DNA of 64,000 nucleotides, taken from positions 3,472,001 through 3,536,000 of the forward strand of contig CP050890.1 of assembly GCA_016745215.1 (NCBI GenBank). Reading direction: 5' to 3'. The position numbers and the translations under genes were made by a program. The notes beneath the pieces are model-generated. The model was not told the origin of the DNA, searched no databases, and saw only the letters and a program-made list of their open reading frames with translations. Of this stretch, positions 1 to 7,124 are shown one piece after another; position 1 is the first letter of the stretch, and each line of letters starts with the position of its first letter. Origin of the DNA: Thiohalocapsa sp. PB-PSB1. GTDB taxonomy: Bacteria > Pseudomonadota > Gammaproteobacteria > Chromatiales > Chromatiaceae.

Positions 1-631
1 CGGCATGGGTATGGACCGTCCGCGGCCAGAGCATGCCCATCAGCATGCGCAGACCGCCGGACAGATGCAAGGCCGCATGCGCCACGGCGTAAATCAGCAG
101 ACCCCAGGCGGCGCCGCGGTGCACCGCGGCCAGGTCCGCGGCGGGTAGCCGCGCGTTGCCGAGGTATTGCAGCACGCCGGTGACGGCCGCGAGCCCGAGC
201 AGCGCAAACGCGCTCCAAGCCAATAGCCAATCCAAGCGCCGCCTCTGCACCAGCCCCGCTGCGGCGGCAGCCGCCCGCGGTGGCCGTAGCCAGCGCCGCC
301 CGAGCCCGGTTGCGACCTGATGCAGGCTGTAAGCCAGCATCAGCCCGAGCACCAGGATGCCGCCGGCCAAGTGCCAGAGCAGCACCGCCCCTTGCGGCAG
401 CACCGGCGCCAACGCGGCTGCGACCCGCGACTCCGGCGCATCCGCCGCGATGCGCAGACCGGTGGCGAGGCTCAGCGCCAAGGCCAGGACCATCGCCCAG
501 TGCATCAGCACCGTCGGCAGTGGTGAGCGTTTGATGGCACGGCGGGTAGCGGCGACGGAACCTTGCTTCTGCACGGTCTCTGTGGCGCCGGCGGACTTAT
601 CGGCGGCGGGTGTCTGGACGGTATCGAGCAT
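1..631 (-). CDS. cytochrome b561-like membrane protein (5' part; runs off the window)
   Basis: An open minus-strand frame begins with ATG at 629-631 and stays open to base 1, giving about 210 residues. It opens with a soluble stretch (MLDTVQTPAADKSAG), followed by hydrophobic segments with histidines at helix-like spacing: LMHWAMVLALALSLATG, LLWHLAGGILVLGLMLAYSLH, and AVHRGAAWGLLIYAVAHAALH. Paired histidines in four-helix membrane proteins are typical of the cytochrome b561/b6 superfamily, which binds two b hemes and passes electrons between quinones and a periplasmic partner. The family call rests on these histidine/helix patterns only. The C terminus and any fused domain lie outside the window, so the specific substrate cannot be named. 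Confidence 0.65.
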   Translation of the reverse strand, partial: MLDTVQTPAADKSAGATETVQKQGSVAATRRAIKRSPLPTVLMHWAMVLALALSLATGLRIAADAPESRVAAALAPVLPQGAVLLWHLAGGILVLGLMLAYSLHQVATGLGRRWLRPPRAAAAAAGLVQRRRLDWLLAWSAFALLGLAAVTGVLQYLGNARLPAADLAAVHRGAAWGLLIYAVAHAALHLSGGLRMLMGMLWPRTVHTHA

Positions 632-835
632 GGCGGGTCTGAGGTTCTGTCCGGGCGAATCGGTGCAAGACCGGTGTGAAAACGAGCCGATCAGTTTAGC
701 AGCCGATGATGACGGTATTGCGACCCGTCCCGCTGAGGTCGCGGCTCGTAAAGATCCGCTTGCGGGCGAGGCGCCATGGCCTCTCTACGCACTCTGCGTC
801 TCTGCGGTGAATCCTGACATTGATCGAAGGCAGCA
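632..835. other. intergenic, no gene seen
   Basis: About 200 bases upstream of the cytochrome b-like gene. Open frames here are short and lack family features. It presumably carries the promoter of the leftward gene, but I see no convincing -35/-10 pair. Confidence 0.4.
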
Positions 836-2470
836 CCCCCTGTCGGCAAGGCCCTGTGGCTTGTGTCCGATGTGTCGGCGTCGTTGGCCTATTCGCCCGC
901 AAGCGGGCTCCTACGTCGGCCGCCCCGGCGGCTTGTGGGAGCCCGCTTGCGGGCGACGCGTCGGCTACACGAGCAGCATCGACCACGGAAAAATCGTCCA
1001 AATGCCCGGGCTGGTTTGTGGGGATACATCAGGGTCAAACCAGCGGGAAAGGCGCGGCGCTTGGGTCCGCGCTCCGCTGGCATGACTTCCCAGGTCGCCC
1101 GCAAGCGGGCTCCTACGTCGGCCGCCACCAGCGGCTTGTAGGAGCCCGCTTGCGGGCGACGCGTCGGCTACATGACCAGCATCGACCACGGGAAAATCGT
1201 CCAAATGCCCGGGCCGGTTTGTGGGGATACCTCAGGCTCAAACCAGCGGGAAAGGCGCGGCGCTCGGGTCCGCGCTCCGCTGGCATGACTTCTCAGGTCG
1301 CCCGCAAGCGGGCTCCTACGTCGGCCGCCCCGGCGGCTTGTGGGAGCCCGCTTGCGGGCGTCGCGTCGACTAGACGAGCAGCATCGACCACGGGAAAATC
1401 GTCCAAATGCCCGGGCCGGTTTGTGGGGATACCTCAGGCTCAAACCAGCGGGAAAGCCGCGGCGCTTGGGTCCGCGCTCTGCTGGCATGACTTCCCAGGT
1501 CGCCCGCAAGCGGGCTCCTACGTCGGCCGCCACCGGCGGCTTGTAGGAGCCCGCTTGCGAGCGACGCGTCGACTACACGAGCAGCATCGACCACGGGAAA
1601 ATCGTCCAAATGCCCGGTCTGGTTTGTGGGGACACCTCAGGATCAAACCAGCGGGAAAGGCGCGGCGCTCGGGTCCGCGCTCCGCTGGCATGACTTCTCA
1701 GGTCGCCCGCAAGCGGGCTCCTACGTCGGCCGCCACCGGCGGCTTGTAGGAGCCCGCTTGCGGGCGACGCGTCGGCTACACGAGCAGCATCGACCACGGA
1801 AAATCGTCCAAATGCCCGGTCTGGTTTGTGGGGACACCTCAGGATCAAACCAGCGGGAAAGGCACGGCGCTCGGGTCCGCGCTCCGCTGGCATGACTTCT
1901 CAGGTCGCCCGCAAGCGGGCTCCTACGTCGGCCGCCACCGGCGGCTTGTAGGAGCCCGCTTGCGGGCGACGCGTCGGCTACATGACCAGCATCGACCACG
2001 GAAAAATCGTCCAAATGCCCGGGCTGGTTTGTGGGGATACATCAGGCTCAAACCAGCGGGAAAGGCGCGGCGCTCGGGTCCGCGCTCCGCTGGCATGACT
2101 TCTCAGGTCGCCCGCAAGCGGGCTCCTACGTCGGCCGCCCCGGCGGCTTGTAGGAGCCCGCTTGCGGGCGACGCGTCGGCTAGACGAGCAGCATCGACCA
2201 CGGGAAAATCGTCCAAATGCCCGGGCTGGTTTGTGGGGATACCTCAGGGTCAAACCAGCGGGAAAGCCGCGGCGCTCGGGTCCGCGCTCTGCTGGCATGA
2301 CTTCCCAGGTCGCCCGCAAGCGGGCTCCTACGTCGGCCGCCACCGGCGGCTTGTAGGAGCCCGCTTGCGGGCGACGCGTCGGCTACACGAGCAGCATCGA
2401 CCACGGGAAAATCGTCCAAATGCCCGGGCTGGTTCGTGGGGATACATCAGGGTCAAACCCGCATGCTGTT
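836..2470. repeat. tandem array of a ~203-bp unit containing a REP-like palindrome
   Basis: The motif CGCCCGCAAGCGGGCTCCTA begins near 893, 1096, 1299, 1501, 1704, 1906, 2109 and 2311, so the period alternates between 202 and 203 bp over eight copies. Each unit starts with a ~63-bp palindrome (arms CGCCCGCAAGCGGGCTCC and GGAGCCCGCTTGCGGGCG around a GC-rich loop). It continues with a spacer containing GACCACGGGAAAATCGTCC and CAAACCAGCGGGAAAG. The many overlapping frames on both strands are repeat artefacts, not genes. The same palindrome recurs in the opposite orientation inside the 323-bp units at 18149-19560 and 22500-22620. The homology extends about 55 bp to the left of the first palindrome (838-892). 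Confidence 0.9.
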
Positions 2471-2629
2471 GCGCGCCTTTTGCGTGGTTCTTGGCTCTGA
2501 CCTCCGGAGTTCCACGATGATAGGCCGGTTGATGCCGAAACTTTCACCTGGACGCGCCGGGCGGGTTGCAGCGCTGCTCGGCCCATCTGTGATGCTCGCC
2601 TGTTGTAAACCCGCAATTGCCATGCTTTG

Positions 2630-5380
2630 TCATGCCGAGCCAAAGGATTTTGCGAGCTGTTTCAGCCACCGACAGAGAAACAGCCGCGAGTTGGTGAGAC
2701 GGCAGCCCACCCAAACCAGCAGGAAAATCGCTGCTGCCGCGGACAGGCGGATGGCATCCTCCTGCGCAATGCCGTAATCGGTCCAGGGCGTTGCCAATGC
2801 AGCGACCAACAGACCGATCAGGGATAGGGTGAATACATGGTCGTTGAGACGACGGTCTCGCAGCGATGCCGTGTATTCGTCGGCGCGCTCCATCTCGTCT
2901 TTGATCTGGGTGTATTCCTGCACCAGCTCCGCCGCGGCGATCTGCCGCTCGAAGATCTCCTTGCCCTGGATTGCCAAGGTGATTTCGCGGAACCAGTAAT
3001 TGTTGGTGAATTCGATGAAGTCTCCGCGCAGAGCCCGGAATGCCTGGCCCGGGTCGCCGGCGGCTGGTCCCGCCGCTGAGTTGCCCTCGAGCAAACTGGT
3101 GGTCGCATGGCTGATGCGGCGATTATAGCCGCGCAAAGTCAATTGATAGAACAGGACCAGAATCAACATGCGCTGATAATGGTAGGGCACATGGCGCGGA
3201 GCGATCACCGAGGCAAACATATCTCCGCTGCCCAGATAGGCGTTGGCATAGGGACTGTAGCCGGACAGGGTGCCGATGCCGCGCCATCGATCCAGCCGGG
3301 GCGAGGGCGTCTCCGCGCTGCCCTCGGTCATCAGAGCTTGGGTATAAGCGCGGTCGTAGACATAGCCCTGCTGCGAGCTGAAGCCGTCGCTCTCGCGGTC
3401 CACATACAGGGCCAGGCTGAACAGGCGGTCGCGTTGCTCCAGGCCCGCCTGATCTCTGGGAGTCTCGCCGCAGAGGGCATAGGCGACGTTGACGAACATG
3501 CGCTCCTCGCACAGGTATTGCAGGCGCAATCGATCTTTGATCTGCTGTTGGTCGGCGGCGCAGGCATCCGCCGGTGCGAAAAAGCGTTGCAGCAGCCAGT
3601 AGACGATCGGCGACAGGTCGTCGCCTTTGCTTCCCTGCTCATCCTGATATTGCCACTGCCGATGGATCGGATGCCCGTTGTCCGTGCCCGTCAATCGTTG
3701 CGGTTCCACCTTGAACTCCAGCACCTGCTCGATGAAGCTGCGGTACAGAATGCGGCCGTGCTTGGTAAACCGCAGCCAGTGATCGAGCTGGCGCCGGGCG
3801 ATGCGTTCGAAGCCTTGGTCGTCGATGTCGAACAGCGGATGCCACCAGTCGGGTGCGTCGCAGGACATGGCCGCCGTGCCGGGGATCTCGGGCCGCTGAT
3901 CGAGGGTGGGCGGGTTGCATTTACTCGCGGCCAGTCGATCTTCCAGCGTGACGGAAATCGCGAGGATGAACAGATCGTTGTAATAGCGATAGAGGGAGCA
4001 GTCGGCGATGCGAGCGGTCAGCGCCGATGCGCCAATGCCCTGGCCGGTCAGCGTCCAGCGCAACGAGTCCACCAGATTGGCGCGCGGCAGACGATAGCGC
4101 TGGATGGGATCGAGTCCCAGGCGGCGCGGCCCTGTGGCGCCGCATGCTGCGGTCGGCTCGGTATCGAACAGCACGTCCTGAAGCTGGGGCAAGAAATAGA
4201 GGCGCGCCTCGGTTTCCAGCATGGCCTCGTCGTCTGTTGGCTGCCATTCGCTCGCCGGGACCAGTCTGAGCTTGTGCAGCTGGATGTCGCCGGCGGTGAC
4301 CCGATCTTGCAAGCGCTGGTGGAAGTCGGTCTTGCGGCCGGCGGGGTCATGACGCAGATGCTCGTCTGCGAACAGATCCAATGGCAGCAAAAAGCTGCAT
4401 TGGTATTCGCGCAGCGGCATGGCGCTGTCCAGCACATAGCCGAGCACGCGGGAAACCAGACTGTCGAAGGGCGGGGCTGGATAGCCAGGCCGTGCTTCGG
4501 CTCCGAAGAAACAGCCGAAACGACCGCCGCCGGACCATGTCTTCAGCCCGGCGGCGAAGGCCGGATCATCGCGTAATGCCCGAAGAGCAGGGTGCATGCT
4601 CGCCGGGCCTGCATAACGCACCTCGAGCACCGCGCCCAGCTGATTCGGATCATCCGAGTCTTCGTCTTCGGCATGCACGATCACCAATGCCCCGGGGAGA
4701 CGCAGGGGCTTGCGACACTGCGATGCCGCGTCGAATGCCTCCTGCGTTGGTGTTTGCAGAACATCCAGCATCAGATTGCGAAAGCGTGCCGGCGCGCGCA
4801 GGAAACGCAGCTCGGTAGCGTCTTTGCCCAGGGTGCGAATGCGCCCGTCGGCCCAGGTTTGCGCGGCATCGAAGTCATCGGTTTCGCCGCGGATGGCGCG
4901 CTCGCCGGCGCGCAATGCCAGCGCCTCGTCCCAGCTCGCACCGGCGGCCGAGAGTCCTGGAAAATAGTCCCGATCGGCGATGGCGACGAGGTATTGCTCG
5001 CGGGTCAGCTCGTGGCCGAACAACGCGGCGAATTGCTCCAGGGAGCTTGGTCGGTATGCCTCCCTGGGGGCATCCTGCATGGCGCTCGCCGCCGAATCGT
5101 GATGGTCGATGACATGCACTCTCTTGCCCGCCTGTTCGAGCAGCAGCCGCTCTGCCCCAGCGTTGGCGGGTTCTTCGGCGCTGGGGAGCTCGACGGTGAC
5201 GACGTCGCGCCGAAAGCCGTCGATGTCCGGGTGTTGGACCAGCGCATCGGCGAGGATGAGGCCCCAGCCTCCGGTGACGACCCGCACATCGACACCCAGC
5301 TCCCGGGCGATGCCCAGAATGGTGGCGCTTTCGAGGTCGTTGCAGGGGCAAAGTAGGGTGGTGTTGTCGGCAAACAGCAT
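2630..5380 (-). CDS. DHH-family phosphodiesterase fused to a CorA-like membrane domain; candidate type III CRISPR signalling effector
   Basis: 916 residues. The N-terminal ~300 residues resemble DHH/DHHA1 phosphodiesterases: HVIDHHDS at about 89-96, an AIADRDYF motif at 134-140, and a DHHA1-like glycine-rich segment (WSGGGRFGCFFG) near 290-300. The first DHH motif is degenerate (CPCNDLESA, 11-19). A long middle domain without recognised motifs follows. A charged helical stretch (EYTQIKDEMERADEY) then leads to two C-terminal membrane helices at about 849-864 and 878-894, a CorA-like layout without a visible GMN motif. Known biology: CorA-family effectors of some type III systems are activated by SAM-AMP made by Cas10, and NrN-type DHH phosphodiesterases encoded alongside degrade that signal. 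Here both parts appear fused. It lies downstream of array 1 on the same strand as the cas genes. Inference: self-limiting membrane effector. The fold assignments come from motifs only. Confidence 0.7.
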   Translation of the reverse strand: MLFADNTTLLCPCNDLESATILGIARELGVDVRVVTGGWGLILADALVQHPDIDGFRRDVVTVELPSAEEPANAGAERLLLEQAGKRVHVIDHHDSAASAMQDAPREAYRPSSLEQFAALFGHELTREQYLVAIADRDYFPGLSAAGASWDEALALRAGERAIRGETDDFDAAQTWADGRIRTLGKDATELRFLRAPARFRNLMLDVLQTPTQEAFDAASQCRKPLRLPGALVIVHAEDEDSDDPNQLGAVLEVRYAGPASMHPALRALRDDPAFAAGLKTWSGGGRFGCFFGAEARPGYPAPPFDSLVSRVLGYVLDSAMPLREYQCSFLLPLDLFADEHLRHDPAGRKTDFHQRLQDRVTAGDIQLHKLRLVPASEWQPTDDEAMLETEARLYFLPQLQDVLFDTEPTAACGATGPRRLGLDPIQRYRLPRANLVDSLRWTLTGQGIGASALTARIADCSLYRYYNDLFILAISVTLEDRLAASKCNPPTLDQRPEIPGTAAMSCDAPDWWHPLFDIDDQGFERIARRQLDHWLRFTKHGRILYRSFIEQVLEFKVEPQRLTGTDNGHPIHRQWQYQDEQGSKGDDLSPIVYWLLQRFFAPADACAADQQQIKDRLRLQYLCEERMFVNVAYALCGETPRDQAGLEQRDRLFSLALYVDRESDGFSSQQGYVYDRAYTQALMTEGSAETPSPRLDRWRGIGTLSGYSPYANAYLGSGDMFASVIAPRHVPYHYQRMLILVLFYQLTLRGYNRRISHATTSLLEGNSAAGPAAGDPGQAFRALRGDFIEFTNNYWFREITLAIQGKEIFERQIAAAELVQEYTQIKDEMERADEYTASLRDRRLNDHVFTLSLIGLLVAALATPWTDYGIAQEDAIRLSAAAAIFLLVWVGCRLTNSRLFLCRWLKQLAKSFGSA

Positions 5381-5644
5381 GGGAGATCCATTGATTGTGA
5401 TGGTTCGGTCGGAATCCCAATCCTAATCCTTGTTGTCATTCTTGTCGCACTCTTCTCGGCATTTGCTCGTGCATGCCGATCTCGGCGCTGTGCGCCCGGT
5501 GGTCAGCTCAGCGCAGGAGACCTCAAGCCTGTCTGCGGTAGTTTACGCACCATAGAGCGATGCTGGCAGTGACCAGGCGGAGAGGTTATGCAAGTGGTGC
5601 GCGGGAATTGGCGCGTGTCGCGGTTTTCCCCCTGCAGATACAGA
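5381..5644. other. intergenic between array 1 and the DHH-CorA gene
   Basis: 264 bases on the trailer side of array 1, immediately upstream of the minus-strand DHH-CorA gene. No open frame with family features. The effector could be read through from array 1 or from its own promoter here. The sequence does not settle which. Confidence 0.4.
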
Positions 5645-5723
5645 GTTTCAACAGCCTGAACGGCTAAAGGAAATGAGGCGCCATGGTCAAGAAGCTCATC
5701 GAACAGGTGGGTGAAGTTTCAAC

Positions 5724-6097
5724 GGGTGCGGCCTTCCGATGATGTCCTCCCTGTTGCGTCGCAAAAAGAAGAGTCTCGCGCAAAGACGCAGAGGCGCAAA
5801 GGGAAGAACGAGCGTTCCGACTGCTCCGAGGCATTTCTTCTCTTCTCTGCGCCTTTGCGTCTCTGCGCGAGATATCCTTGACCGCACTGTGAACGCGGAA
5901 TTGCACATGGCGATTAGCGCCATGCCTCAGCTCGCTCGACAGGCCTGTGGGAGCGGCCTCTGGCCGCGATGCGCGCGTGCGGGTTGCTCCGGCGTAGATC
6001 GCGGCCAGAGGCCGCTCCCACAGCCGGGGAGTGCCGCTGACAACTGCGGCTGAGCTTTGGCGCTAATCGCCTTGCACATCATGTCGAAACCGCACCC
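5724..6097. mobile_element. MITE-like insertion in array 1, copy a (374 bp)
   Basis: The element starts GGGTGCGG and ends CCGCACCC, a perfect 8-bp inverted terminal repeat. It is flanked on both sides by GTTTCAAC: 5716-5723, and the first 8 bases of the repeat at 6098. That looks like an 8-bp target duplication. Inside are two palindromes. One has arms TCTCGCGCAAAGACGCAGAG / CTCTGCGCGAGA-like sequence (5774-5870). The other has arms GTGGGAGCGGCCTCTGGCCG and CGGCCAGAGGCCGCTCCCAC (5948-6021). No coding sequence is credible. Confidence 0.75.
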
Positions 6098-6176
6098 GTT
6101 TCAACAGCCTGAACGGCTAAAGGAAATGAGGCGCCATGGTCAAGAAGCTCATCGAACAGGTGGGTGAAGTTTCAAC

Positions 6177-6550
6177 GGGTGCGGCCTTCCGATGATGTCC
6201 TCCCTGTTGCGTCGCAAAAAGAAGAGTCTCGCGCAAAGACGCAGAGGCGCAAAGGGAAGAACGAGCGTTCCGACTGCTCCGAGGCATTTCTTCTCTTCTC
6301 TGCGCCTTTGCGTCTCTGCGCGAGATATCCTTGACCGCGCTGTGAACGCGGAATTGCACATGGCGATTAGCGCCATGCCTCAGCTCGCTCGACAGGCCTG
6401 TGGGAGCGGCCTCTGGCCGCGATGCGCGCGTGCGGGTTGCTCCGGCGTAGATCGCGGCCAGAGGCCGCTCCCACAGCCGGGGAGTGCCGCTGACAACTGC
6501 GGCTGAGCTCTGGCGCTAATCGCCTTGCACATCATGTCGAAACCGCACCC
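6177..6550. mobile_element. MITE-like insertion in array 1, copy b (374 bp)
   Basis: Near-identical second copy of the element at 5724-6097, preceded by the same 36-nt spacer and extra GTTTCAAC. The whole repeat + spacer + element block was duplicated in tandem with a 453-bp period. It differs at only a few positions, for example GACCGCG for GACCGCA near 6337. Confidence 0.75.
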
Positions 6551-6652
6551 GTTTCAACAGCCTGAACGGCTAAAGGAAATGAGGCCTCACTATCCTGGGA
6601 TTACCGAATATATCCTGGTTTCAACAGCCTGAACGGCTAAAGGAAATGAGGC

Positions 6653-6842
6653 CCTTGCGGCCTCATTCCATGAACGTAATTTAGCTCTGCAACGCCCGTT
6701 TGTCAAGCTAACTATCTGAATCTAAAAAGGTGGCGATCCAAATGTGAGTAATCGCTTTAGGATTTATCGCTAACCTATTTATTTTAAAATCGAATTGTTA
6801 AATAATCGGATCGGGGCTCGCGTTTTGCCCCGGTTCCCGCCG
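6653..6842 (-). promoter_or_regulatory. CRISPR leader 1
   Basis: AT-rich segment between the first repeat of array 1 and the cas2 stop codon. It contains CGCCCGTTTGTCAAGCTAAC, TATCTGAATCTAAAAAGG, AATCGAATTGTTAAATAATC and GGGGCTCGCGTTTTGCCCCG. The same blocks in the same order lie beside array 2 (26622-26872). That conservation is the main evidence that this is the leader and promoter for leftward array transcription. The GGGGC...GCCCC inverted repeat next to cas2 could also end the cas transcript. Confidence 0.8.
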
Positions 6843-7124
6843 CTAAACGATCAGCACCGCGGGCAAGCGCGCGATCCGCTCGCCGTCGAGGGTTTGCGAT
6901 GCGCTCCGGCAACTGGCGCAGAGCCGGTAGAAGCGGATGTCGCGATCGTCGGGTGCAAGGTGGTCGTCCAGTGCGTTGCGCAGCTCGGTAAGCTCTTCGC
7001 CACCGCGCACGCTGATTTCGAATACCGAGCGCTGTACGCGTTCGCCGTAGCCGAGCAGCAGGTTGCCGATGCGCCGGCGCCGGTCGTCGTCGCTGATGTC
7101 GAAACAGACAAGGTAGATCTCCAT
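6843..7124 (-). CDS. cas2: CRISPR-associated endoribonuclease-fold protein Cas2
   Basis: 93 residues beginning MEIYLVCFDISDDDRRRRIG, the standard Cas2 start: a beta strand ending in the conserved Asp, then a basic helix. It contains a central RVQRSVFEI segment as in Cas2 ferredoxin-fold proteins. Cas2 dimers bridge two Cas1 dimers in the spacer integration complex. The start was chosen because TGA of the upstream RT-Cas1 gene and ATG overlap by one base (TGATG at 7122-7126). A longer in-frame extension upstream lies inside the RT-Cas1 gene and is unlikely. The gene ends just before leader 1. Confidence 0.93.
   Translation of the reverse strand: MEIYLVCFDISDDDRRRRIGNLLLGYGERVQRSVFEISVRGGEELTELRNALDDHLAPDDRDIRFYRLCASCRSASQTLDGERIARLPAVLIV

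Larger units (their letters stand above)
5645..6652 (-). CRISPR. CRISPR array 1 (four 35-nt repeats, two of the gaps enlarged)
   Basis: Repeats start at 5645, 6098, 6551 and 6618. On the plus strand they begin GTTTCAACAGCCTGAACGGC and end TAAAGGAAATGAGGC. Read on the minus strand, the repeat ends in GTTGAAAC, the usual 8-nt type III crRNA handle, so transcription runs leftward from the leader at 6653-6842. Only the leader-proximal spacer (6586-6617, 32 nt) is of normal length. The other two gaps are 418 nt each and nearly identical, giving a 453-bp tandem duplication. Each is a 36-nt spacer, an extra GTTTCAAC, then a 374-bp inserted element. Confidence 0.93.

Noticed and set aside
820..2520. 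Multiple long open frames on both strands (up to ~300 codons)
   Set aside because: They follow the 203-bp tandem repeat and repeat the same peptides each period. No start signals or family features. A repeat artefact in GC-rich DNA.
3107..4576. 489-codon plus-strand open frame opposite the DHH-CorA gene
   Set aside because: It is a shadow of the 916-aa gene, with low-complexity composition and no recognisable domain.
5664..6506. Paired ~75-104-codon frames in array 1, identical in the two 453-bp copies
   Set aside because: They translate CRISPR repeats and palindromes of the inserted element.
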